From: Siphonodentalium dalli
Lineage: Eukaryota > Mollusca > Scaphopoda > Gadilida > Siphonodentaliidae
Direction: 5' to 3'
DNA length: 64,000 nt
Assembly (NCBI GenBank): GCA_032622095.1
Contig: CP136069.1
Coordinates: 35,190,194-35,254,193, forward strand
Position numbers and translations under genes: made by a program. The first letter of the stretch is position 1. Each line of letters opens with the position of its first letter. The notes beneath the pieces are model-generated. The model did no database searches, was not told the DNA's origin, and saw nothing but the letters and a program-made list of their open reading frames with translations. This document shows, piece after piece, positions 1-6,917 of this stretch.

Positions 1-712
1 TGTTATGTAAACAGAAGCACAACTTCTGTAACACGAGCAGGCTCTTGTTTACGTACACCATCGTACATCTTGACGACAATATACTATTTACGCGCTTATT
101 ATGTTTGGCATATGAACACAACTATATATATTTTAATATTCCTTCTGTTGATGGCAATTTGAACAAATATGAATATTTCTGCAACGAAAGCCGCCCGTGC
201 CTTTAAGATATCAGAACACGTCACCGAGACTAGGGGTGGAGATGTCACTAGGTGTTCAGCGGCACTAGGCATTAAGTGTTACAGAGTCACTGGGGGTGAC
301 CGCTCCTGCTAAATCTGTCCGAAGTCGCATAATCATCCAGTGCGCATCAATAAAAGCTAAGTTGCCCTCTCTGCAATGTTATAAAAATTAGCGTGATGGC
401 ACTTAGAATGGTAAGTATTTTCTTAAAAATCCAAATTATTCTTTCAAAATTGAAACAGTTTCGTTTACATCAGAATGGTTTCAACATCCACAATATTGTT
501 ATTTGATAAATATCAATAATGAATGTAAAAAGAACAAATTTTATCTGTTTCTCCTTGTTCTTGGTGGTGATATTTTGACAGACTTTTATATTATTGCACA
601 TTTACCCACTGGTGGTGACTTGGGTCCCTTTAAGCTGAAGCATGAATCACCTACAAGTGCATGTCCATGTAACTGAAAATTATATTGCAAAGATTAATTG
701 GCATTTTTCCAG
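1..712. other. Upstream/intronic sequence without a recognised gene
   Basis: AT-rich non-coding sequence with no ORF of note on either strand. A good-looking splice donor (AATG followed by GTAAGTATTT) lies at 410/411, just after an ATG at 396, but its phase (0) does not match the phase-1 acceptor at 712/713. The sequence therefore does not prove that this is the first exon of the downstream gene. A loose GTCACC/GGTGAC inverted pair lies near 219-298. The true start codon and promoter of the VWA5A-like gene are either here unrecognised or left of the window. Confidence 0.5.
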
Positions 713-915
713 TTCCACTTCATGAAATTGACATTGATGTGTCAATCATCGGGTATGTGGCAGATGTGAAGGCTAAGCTTAAATACAAGAATGACCTTGA
801 TGATCCTATAGAAACAACATTTGTCTTTCCTCTTGACGATGAAAGCGCTGTCTACAGACTCACAGCAGAAATCGATGGACGAATGATCGAGGCTGAAGTG
901 CAGGAAAAGAAAAAG
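713..915 (+). CDS. VWA5A: VWA5A-like protein, exon encoding first half of VIT domain (partial gene)
   Basis: First recognisable coding exon of a von Willebrand factor A domain-containing protein 5A-like gene. The translation contains VPLHEIDIDVSI, then YVADVKAKLKYKN, PIETTFVFPLDDESAVYRL and EIDGRMIEAEVQEK. This is the pattern of the N-terminal VIT (vault/inter-alpha-trypsin) domain: PVPL, a beta-rich segment, an E..FVFPLD core, then A.IDGR.I.AE...K. The chosen acceptor is TTTTTCCAG at 712 (phase 1). The donor is AAAAAG/GTATAG at 915/916 (phase 0), which matches the phase-0 start of the next exon. The frame stays open upstream to 685 but has no ATG, so the exon could begin slightly earlier and the start codon must lie in a separate exon. 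Family members are usually large proteins of roughly 800 residues with VIT then VWA. The annotation rests on remembered family patterns, not on a search. Confidence 0.78.
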
Positions 916-920
916 GTATA

Positions 921-1290
921 GGACATGTCCAAGCCTTGAAATAGTGTGTCTGACTTTTGCAGAATGAGGTTCCCAGAGGGTGAATTTAGTGATGCTATAC
1001 CACACAGCAGCCTGCAGGCTAGCATCACCAAATTCACCCTCTGGTGACCTCATTATTCTCACCTTCTTAGGCATCAACTGCTACAGGAGACCAGGGATCA
1101 GATTGAAGTTCCCCAATTGAAGTTGGTGATGTTCACCCATTAGTCACCTCAATTTTGAATTTTATCTTCTGCAAATTAGGGGATATAGAACTGAATAGAA
1201 GGGGAAAATGTAACTAAATTTGGTGAAACTAAATCCCCCCTGGGAACCTCATTCTGCAAATGACAGACACACTATTTGCAGGCTTGTGCC
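921..1290. repeat. Foldback/MITE-like element with nested inverted repeats in intron 1
   Basis: The outer arm at about 931-987 is the reverse complement of about 1231-1285 with few mismatches; the shared core includes CAGAATGAGGTTCCCAG and its complement. A second, inner pair joins 961-997 to 1020-1059 around a spacer of about 22 bases. The stretch 961-987 is thus present three times: once forward and twice inverted. The element starts only a few bases after the splice donor of the preceding exon. It carries no ORF of note. The structure fits a non-autonomous foldback or MITE; the family is not recognised. Confidence 0.65.
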
Positions 1291-1623
1291 CTTTTCATAT
1301 TCAATCTTTCAACATATTAACATGCTGATCGAGTAGATAACTAACTTAGTATGGGAATCAAACATAACAGTTTTATTTGATACCACAGGATACTGAATAA
1401 TGGTGTTGTAAATACAGAACCACACATCTGTTTGAAGGAGATGAACTTCATTCCACATTCTGTAATGCCGCAAATTACAACAAGAATTTGGTGGCTCATT
1501 GTAATGCTATGGCACAACAAACTCATGCGATGATTGTCACCACATTCACATATCTGTGTTCTCAGTGCATTTTGCAAAATTAGATGATTGCAATACGTTG
1601 TTACCTACTTTCCATCTTTCTAG
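1291..1623. other. Remainder of intron 1
   Basis: AT-rich sequence between the foldback element and the acceptor CTTTCTAG that ends at 1623. It has a pyrimidine-rich tract before the acceptor and no other recognisable feature. Short ORFs here have no family features. Confidence 0.5.
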
Positions 1624-1846
1624 GCACGAGAGACATATGATGATGCAAAGAAATCTGGACATACTGCAGCTCTTTTTGAGCAGACCGTTACCAGTGATGT
1701 CTTCAGTTGCAAACTTGGGAACCTACCGCCAAAAATGGATGCAGTCCTAACATTTTCTTTCGTCTCTCAGTTGACCATTGATCCTGATGGAAGTGTTAAG
1801 TTTGAATTGCCTACGGTGCTCAACCCTCGATACAGCCCAACTTCAG
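1624..1846 (+). CDS. VWA5A: VWA5A-like protein, exon encoding second half of VIT domain
   Basis: The exon is open in phase 0 from the acceptor at 1623. The translation begins ARETYDDAKKSGHTAALFEQ, continues with DVFSCKLGNLPPKMDAVLTF and ends with FELPTVLNPRYSPTS. This is the C-terminal half of a VIT domain: A...YD.A...GH.A.L.EQ, then F...LGNLPP...A, then the closing LP.VL.PRY.P signature. The donor is TTCAG/GTTTGT at 1846/1847, leaving one base (phase 1) that joins the next exon to give a GAT codon. Phases agree on both sides (0 in, 1 out), which strongly supports the gene model. VIT domains accompany VWA or cysteine-rich modules in VWA5A, VWA5B, PARP4 and ITIH proteins. The strong PRY motif and the later exons favour VWA5A/B. 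Confidence 0.85.
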
Positions 1847-2744
1847 GTTTGTAACTCAAGCCCTTCATTACATCAATCACTCATGATCTTTCACGTTCTA
1901 TATAACATGTCAGACATTGCATCCATACTCCATGGAACACAAGCAAGTCAAGATCCATTTATTAATACAGAAAACTTCAGTTAGTTCAAAACATGCATGT
2001 ACAGGGTCTGCATGGGGCCTTGGATTCAAGGACTTCGATGAGGGGACATTCAAGGCCTAGAAAAACTTGAACATGCAAAGAGCAGTCTTGATTTGGTTGA
2101 TAACAACGGTTCCTTCCAAAAACTCCCACAATCGTTTTGTGAGACCCACATGTGTGGGTAAACTAATGGGGATGCCCAATTGAAACTTGAGTACACAGCA
2201 TACCATAATTTCTGTACAAGTTCTTTTGTTGAACATAAATGTTTGGTGACACATTGGAATGTGTTGCATAGCCTTGAAAATTCTGGAATTTAATTTATAT
2301 AGGGTCATGAAAACCTCTTGAAATTGCTGCAAAACGGCCTTGAATTTGACTTGAGAACATGAACCGGGACGTAGTTTTAAGACATTTAATTTCATTAACC
2401 CTTTCTTTACTAAATGGACTCTCGCACTCAGATATAACAAAATATACATAGGAATTGTCTATTATTCATCTGGAGTGGTTTTCAGGAAAAATAAGCAGAT
2501 GACAGATAATACAATTCCAGAAGGAGTCCTATTCATTGGAGGGAAATGTTCAGATAATAAGTTCAGTTATGGTCATATATTATTTTGGTTTGTTGAACTT
2601 ATTAAAGGGTTAAAGATGTTCATATCATAGAACTCAAATCATTCCGAAAGTATTTGACAATTTAAAAAATAGAACCTGTTAGTAAAATATTTCCTTGACA
2701 TCGCCTCTAATTCTGTTTCAAGAGCAATACTTTTGTTGAGTGAC
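1847..2744. other. Intron 2, first part; probable old interspersed repeat at about 2270-2380
   Basis: Non-coding. Around 2270-2380 there are iterated phrases (CCTTGAAAATTC, GGGTCATGAAAACC, GGCCTTGAATTTGACTTG) like those of old interspersed repeats in many animal genomes, with similar CTTGAA/TTCAAGG words near 2017-2070. A perfect hairpin CCCACA-TG-TGTGGG lies near 2146-2160. The minus-strand ORF of about 130 codons at 2057-2449 reads through this repeat and shows no domain. The rest (2450-2744) is plain AT-rich sequence. Confidence 0.35.
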
Positions 2745-3160
2745 ATGAACTTTTATTGTCCCCCGAAAATTTTCCGGAGAATTATTATAATATGCGTGCT
2801 TGCATCTGTCCATCTAGGTAATCAGATGATCACTTGAGCAATATTCAACAGAAATTCTTTGTATTTGGTACGTGGTTTACAATAGAGAAGATGCAGGTCA
2901 AGTTTGAATTTGGTCAAGGTCCGATAATGTTTTGAGGAGTTATGGCCCTTTTTCAACTTAGTAATTGGTGTTTTCTGGTTATCACAATAATAACTTGAGC
3001 AAAATTCAACACAATTTATTGATATTTGCGGATTATATGGTGTGTGGTTCACAATTGAGAAGACGCAGGCCAAGTGTGAATTTTATCATGGTTCATTGAT
3101 TGTTGACGTTATGCCCCCTTTTCGATTTTTTATGATCTCCCACCCGATGGAACCATGCAT
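2745..3160. repeat. Two tandem diverged copies of a roughly 160-bp interspersed repeat
   Basis: Copy A starts near 2833 and copy B near 2994, a spacing of 161 bp. Both begin CTTGAGCAA.ATTCAACA, continue with a TATTTG...GTGGTT.ACAAT.GAGAAG tract, then GCAGG.CAAGT.TGAATTT, and end near a TTATG.CCCTTTTTC phrase. Just upstream (2745-2830) lie CCCCCGAAAATTTTCCGG and GTCTGTCCATCTAGGTAATC-like words; similar words occur in abundant repeats of several marine invertebrates (from memory, not searched). A third, more diverged copy lies at 4490-4640. The copies look old. Confidence 0.55.
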
Positions 3161-3602
3161 GTACAAAGCGCGCAACTGCATCATTCAAATTCTGATAAGA
3201 AGCTCTTTTGTATTTTCGGCGTATTGAATGATATTATTATTTTGCATTACAGAAGTCATATGCAATCCGATTATTGAACACCATCAACTTTTTTTGCTTC
3301 CACAGTGATGAGTATGTATGACAATTGAGCCTTGTAAATTAATATGGAAAGCCATCATTTATTTTCATACTGAAGAACCAGAGGACAGGATGCATTTTCG
3401 CCCCATGTACATGCCTGATGTATCAAACGAATATATTCTTGCCTAAAAACATTTATTGAATATAAATGATCGAGTTGGCAACATGGAGTACATTATTATA
3501 AATTAAATACAGAATAGCTACATTTATGCATATGCTTGTTTTCATTCAATAAATATTTTTGGGAAAGAATGGGGCTCTCAGTTGCTGGTACAAACTTCTA
3601 TA
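3161..3602. other. Intron 2, middle part with nothing recognised
   Basis: AT-rich intronic sequence with scattered AATAAA words and short homopolymer runs. I see no exon, RNA gene or repeat in it on either strand. Confidence 0.45.
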
Positions 3603-4280
3603 TATAGAGGATATGAAATAAGTGTTTCTCTCATATGATATTTATGAAACGAGTCTAAGAATTTTCAGTTTTCTCGAGCCTCCGGCATCAGAAAACTGAA
3701 AATTTGTGACGAGTTTCATAAATATCATATGAGAGAAACACGAATTACATATTCTATTTATCATATGACACCTATAAATTGATTATGATGTCCAAAACGC
3801 ACACAAATCACTAAATAGCTATATGACATCGGCAGCAAAAGGTTAATGTGACGTCACTTCATTGCACCGGAAGCCCAATTACACCTGGTGAACTAGCAGA
3901 AATAATATGCACGCGAAGATATAGTGCGCTATTCTGTTCTCAGTTTGTGACATTATATCTATGTTTATTAGATAAATACGAATTACATATTCTATTTATC
4001 GTATAACAATGTCCAAAACTATATATTTCAAGATTATAATTGCGAGAATTTCGGCATCGCGTTGATTCGTGTATTTGACGCGCACGAATTTGACCTGCAT
4101 TTAGTCAGAGATGCGGCTCGGCCCCCGGCTGCCATTCAGCCAATCAGAACACACTTTTTGTCAACAAACCAATCAAATTATCGGAAGGTGATATGAATTA
4201 GTAATTGATATGAAATTGATTTATGACATAGTTTCCAATGTAATAATGATTGAGTCATATGATAAATTGTAATATGAACT
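3603..4280. mobile_element. Foldback-type element with a 51-52-bp near-perfect hairpin and related internal repeats
   Basis: The left arm 3622-3673 and right arm 3691-3741 are reverse complements over 51-52 bases with only a few mismatches, around a 17-base loop containing CTCGAGCCTCCGG. Complementarity continues more weakly outward to about 3603 and 3765. The sequence ACGAATTACATATTC and its flank at 3740-3768 recur in direct orientation at about 3978-4006, each followed by TGTCCAAAAC. An inverted relative (CATATGATAAAT) lies at 4250-4278. Shared pieces in both orientations suggest one composite non-autonomous foldback element. No transposase ORF and no clear target-site duplication were found, so the ends are approximate. 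Confidence 0.6.
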
Positions 4281-4489
4281 TAAAACTGTAATTTGCTAAA
4301 TGAAATTACAATTTAAATTTGCACTATTACGTAACACTGAAATGTTCTTTGAATCATTTCTGGATTAAGACTCCACAGATTAGCTCCTGAGTTAGGGGCT
4401 ATCGTTCGACGAATTACCCAAACGGAGCTGGGTACCAGCGGAGAGCCCCAAGATTTAAAAAAATTTAATTTTGGGTTGTCCAATTGATA
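4281..4489. other. Intron 2 segment with a GC-richer fold-prone patch
   Basis: Positions about 4380-4450 are richer in GC than their surroundings and contain paired words (GGGGCT with AGCCCC, AGCTCC with GGAGCT, and GCTGGGTACCAGC, close to a palindrome). There is a GTTCGACGAATT phrase faintly like a tRNA B box, but no convincing A box spacing or tRNA fold. It could be part of an old tRNA-derived or foldback repeat; no gene is called. Confidence 0.3.
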
Positions 4490-4640
4490 AATTGAGCAAT
4501 ATTCAGCATTTCCTTAATGATAATTTGATCATTCTTCAAAAGAATCTCTTGATATTTGGTGTGTGGTTCACCTTTGAGAACACGCAGGTCGTCAATTTGG
4601 AGTCAAATATTTGCCAGAATTTGACTTTTTGTTCTTAAAA
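4490..4640. repeat. Third diverged copy of the roughly 160-bp interspersed repeat
   Basis: It starts ATTGAGCAATATTCAGCA and contains TTGATATTTGGTGTGTGG followed by TTCACCTTTGAGAACACGCAG. These match the same blocks in copies at 2833 and 2994. An extra stretch of about 25-30 bases separates the first block from the second, so this copy is rearranged. Confidence 0.5.
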
Positions 4641-4734
4641 AAGATGCAGTCCCAAAAGGCCACCTCATCTGCGACCTTTTATTTTAAACTGTGACATGCA
4701 TTAACTTTGAGAATCCATTTATTTCTCTCTACAG

Positions 4735-4943
4735 ATGATGCGATTCAGGATGACGGTGATGACACGGATGACGATGATGACACAGATGACGATGATACGA
4801 GAGTCCTGCCTGATGAGTGTTATGTTAATGAGGTTCCATACAAACTTAGTTTTAACGCTACGATATCTGGTGGACGCAGTGTGCTGCAGGTTGATGGTGG
4901 GCCAGATAAGCTTGATTTATCTGAATCTGAAGGCATTTTCAAG
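4735..4943 (+). CDS. VWA5A: VWA5A-like protein, linker exon with an Asp-rich tandem tract
   Basis: The acceptor is TCTCTCTACAG at 4734, and the first two bases complete the codon left by the previous exon (phase 1). The translation starts with an acidic run (DDAIQDDGDDTDDDDDTDDDD), then VLPDECYVNEVPYKLSFNAT, then VLQVDGGPDKLDLSESEGIF. The segment from PYKLSFNATISGG onward fits the beta-rich region between VIT and VWA in VWA5A. The donor AAG/GTAACT at 4943/4944 leaves phase 0. The acidic run is written by an imperfect 18-bp coding repeat: GATGACACGGATGACGAT, followed by the same unit with one change. It may therefore vary in length. I do not remember such a tract in vertebrate VWA5A; it may be a lineage-specific linker expansion. 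Confidence 0.82.
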
Positions 4944-5081
4944 GTAACTGTAATTCTGTAAAATCAGGTTTGAATTTAGTTTTACATAATTTTGTGACTT
5001 TCGTCCACAATTTCAGCCCAATAATCAGCAATAATCACTATTTCCATTCTGTATCTCCAACACAGAAACTTTATTTTTAAG

Positions 5082-5190
5082 GTTAAACTTGATGGAGAAT
5101 TTGGATTTGACCATGACCTTACAATGAATATAACTTATGATGACGTACATGCTCCATGTGCCATATATGCAGCAGGATGTTCAGAAAAAT
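5082..5190 (+). CDS. VWA5A: VWA5A-like protein, exon just before the VWA domain
   Basis: The acceptor is TTATTTTTAAG at 5081, phase 0, after a short 138-bp intron. The translation reads VKLDGEFGFDHDLTMNI, then TYDDVHAPCAIYAAGCSEK. It resembles the family segment F.RD.E..I.Y..VH.P....E.G, which directly precedes the VWA domain in VWA5A. The donor AAAAAT/GTGAGT at 5190/5191 leaves phase 1. Together the four exons give roughly 247 residues. The VWA domain with its MIDAS (DxSxS) motif, and the C-terminal part, should follow but are absent from the remaining 58.8 kb of the window. Confidence 0.8.
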
Positions 5191-5379
5191 GTGAGTATAA
5201 TTCAAACCCAAAATTTTTAGATCTCGACTTGAAATCTAGAGGACAACACTTGTTTTATCCTGCTCCGTGATGTCTATCTCTCGGCAAACTTTAAAGAGTT
5301 AATTTGGGCATCGTGTTTTGAGCACACCTTCTGTAGTACAGCTGGATAATTCTATAGTACTATAATGATAATCATATCT
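5191..5379. other. Start of the very long intron after exon 4
   Basis: Short AT-rich non-coding stretch between the exon 4 donor and the first tandem array. No further exon is visible. Confidence 0.5.
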
Positions 5380-6048
5380 GTCATTTGAGAAGCGGAATAG
5401 TTCCCATTTGAGAAGCGGAATAATTCCCATTTGAGAAGAGTAATAATTCCCATTTGAGAAGAGTAATCATTCATATTTGGGAAGCGGTATAATTCCCATT
5501 TGAGAAGTGGAATAATTCCCATTTGAGAAGCGGAATAATTCCCATTTGAGAAGTGGAATAATTCCCATTTGAGCAGTGGAATAATTCCCATTTGAGAAGC
5601 AGAATAATTCCCATTTGAGAAGCGGAATCATTCCCATTTGAGAAGTGGAATCATTCCTATTTGAGAAGCGGAATAATTCCCATTTGAGAAGTGGAATAAT
5701 TCCCATTTGAGAAGCGAAATAATTCCCATTTGAGAAGCTGAATAATTCCCATTTGAGAAGTGGAATCATTCCTATTTGAGAAGTGGAATCTTTCCTATTT
5801 GAGAAACGGAATCATTCCCATTTGAGAAGTGAAATAATTCCCATTTGAGAAGTGGAATCATTCCTATTTGAGAAGCAGAATCATTCCTATTTGAGAAGCG
5901 GAATAATTCCCATTTGAGAAGCGGAATAATTCCCATTTGAGAAGTGGAATCATTCCTATTTGAGAAGCAGAATCATTCCTATTTGAGAAGCGGAATTATT
6001 CCCATTTGAGAAGCGTAATCGTTCCTATTTGAGAAGCAGAGTCATTCC
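5380..6048. repeat. 23-bp minisatellite, left part (about 29 units)
   Basis: Direct tandem repeat with a strict 23-bp period and a typical unit TTCCCATTTGAGAAGCGG followed by AATAA. Common variants are GCGG/GTGG/GCAG before AAT, AATAAT versus AATCAT, and TTCCC versus TTCCT. Units with AATCATTCCT become frequent to the right, giving a simple higher-order order. Because 23 is not a multiple of 3 and the minus strand lacks stops in many units, spurious minus-strand ORFs of 79-100 codons arise here; they are not genes. Confidence 0.95.
6040..6048. repeat. Left target-site duplication (AGTCATTCC)
   Basis: AGTCATTCC directly precedes the terminus CAGTCTTTG of the inserted element; the same nine bases follow its other end at 6673-6681. 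The G in AGTC is not seen in any other unit of the 23-bp array (others read AATC or AATA), so the two sites look like one duplicated target. Confidence 0.7.
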
Positions 6049-6672
6049 CAGTCTTTGTAAACATACACTCAGATTCATACTGATACTGAGTCCATTGCAC
6101 TCCCATCAACTTTTCATTTCTGTACGGTTGCGGGCTTCCCCCAAATTACGTCACACCGCGCTAAATATAAATGTAAAATTAGTCGTGATTGACAGGTGTA
6201 AACATGGTCACATGCCAGTGCCGTCATGGCCGCTTCAAGCCATGTGAAGCCGATTCTCAGAATTGGAATTAATAGTTGCAGGGTTTGTGACTTTTCATTC
6301 GGCGATAGTTTTACCGACAATAAAGGTAAACAGCATCCAGGTTCCAAAATAAAATGCATTTTAAAGACAGATCTGCTTGAAATTATAAAAAATGTCAATT
6401 TATGTGGATTTCTTTGACTTGGAACAAATTATTTCTCTCTTCTGGTATAACATGACATCATGGATACTATTTTTAACAACCTTTAGCCACACTTTCGGAA
6501 TTTCCACACCAAGAGCACGTGACATGTTAATAGTTTTTTATTGGCGCACACATTTCTTAGAGTAAGTTTTGATTGGCGGTAAATACAAGGAATCCCGGAT
6601 TTGGGAAATGAAAACTGAACGAAAGGTCGTCAGACCCACTATTTTTGTGGGTATGTAGTTTACTCCAGACTG
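6049..6672. mobile_element. 624-bp non-autonomous DNA transposon inserted in the 23-bp array
   Basis: The element begins CAGTCTTTGTAAACATAC and ends GTAGTTTACTCCAGACTG. Reverse-complementing the end gives CAGTCTGGAGTAAACTAC, so the termini form an imperfect inverted repeat sharing CAGTCT and GTAAAC. It is flanked by the 9-bp direct repeat AGTCATTCC. The 23-bp array resumes in phase right after the second copy, as expected for a clean insertion. A small hairpin ACCCAC-TATTTTT-GTGGGT sits close to the right end. A 9-bp duplication is compatible with Mutator-like or Merlin elements, or with an 8-bp hAT/P-type element plus one chance match. No transposase is present, so the superfamily is left open. 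Confidence 0.75.
6226..6417 (+). other. Short ORF with a CxxC motif inside the transposon (doubtful)
   Basis: A 63-codon frame beginning at GTCATGG, a fair Kozak context (purine at -3, G at +4). The product starts MAASSHVKPILRIGINSCRV and contains one C-x-x-C (CRVC) followed by a basic and hydrophobic tail. It might be a remnant 5' end of a transposase or a captured first exon of a zinc-binding protein. It may equally be chance, since it is short and no family is recognised. No donor or later exon is evident. Confidence 0.2.
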
Positions 6673-6780
6673 AGTCATTCCAATTTGAGAAGAGTAATCA
6701 TTCCCATTTGAGAAGCAGAATCATTCCTATTTGGGAAGCGTAATCATTCCTATTTGAGAAGTGGAATCTTTTCCATTTGT
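6673..6780. repeat. 23-bp minisatellite, right remnant (about 4-5 units), starting with the right target-site duplication
   Basis: Continuation of the same array beyond the transposon: AGTCATTCC, then CATTTGAGAAG-type units with AATCATTCC and one TTTGGGAAG variant. It fades at about 6780 (TCTTTTCCATTTG) into unrelated AT-rich sequence up to 6834. Confidence 0.85.
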
Positions 6781-6834
6781 TTTTCAATGATTCGGGATGA
6801 ATGAAGGAATAAATATTTTAACTTTTGCGTAATT

Positions 6835-6917
6835 CAGATGTCATGTGTAAAATGGTAAACGCATGTCATGTTTTACAAAATGGTAAAACAGATGTCATGT
6901 TTTACAAAATGGTAAAT
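6835..6917. repeat. 27-bp tandem repeat, three copies, abutting the 43-bp satellite
   Basis: Copies begin at 6835, 6862 and 6889, exactly 27 bp apart, with the shared core ATGTCATGTTTTACAAAATG and a GGTAAA end. The first 43-bp unit starts (TAGATGT) where a fourth copy would begin and shares the AGATGT word. The junction between the two arrays therefore falls at a point of short identity. Confidence 0.8.

Noticed and set aside
396-410. Candidate first coding exon (ATG at 396, donor at 410/411)
   Set aside because: The donor is good, but it leaves phase 0, while the next acceptor at 712 needs phase 1. The five-residue product does not resemble the family N-terminus.
742-1077. Minus-strand ORFs of 111 and 61 codons
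   Set aside because: They lie opposite the well-supported VIT exon and run into the foldback element; they are shadows without family features.
2057-2449. 130-codon minus-strand ORF in intron 2
   Set aside because: It reads through a probable old interspersed repeat, shows no domain, and conflicts with the plus-strand gene model; likely chance.
4375-4455. tRNA gene or tRNA-derived SINE head
   Set aside because: A GTTCGA word and some paired words exist, but there is no convincing A box, anticodon arm or acceptor stem.
5352-5769. Two minus-strand ORFs (79 and 100 codons) with a repeated LLKWEL.FSNGNY pattern
   Set aside because: They are translations of the 23-bp minisatellite, which lacks stops on the minus strand. 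The overlapping frames give similar peptides because 23 is not a multiple of 3; there is no start context or domain.
6029-6398. Overlapping plus (72-codon) and minus (94-codon) ORFs across the transposon edge
   Set aside because: They cross the boundary between array and transposon, or lie opposite the CxxC frame, with no motif; not supported as genes.
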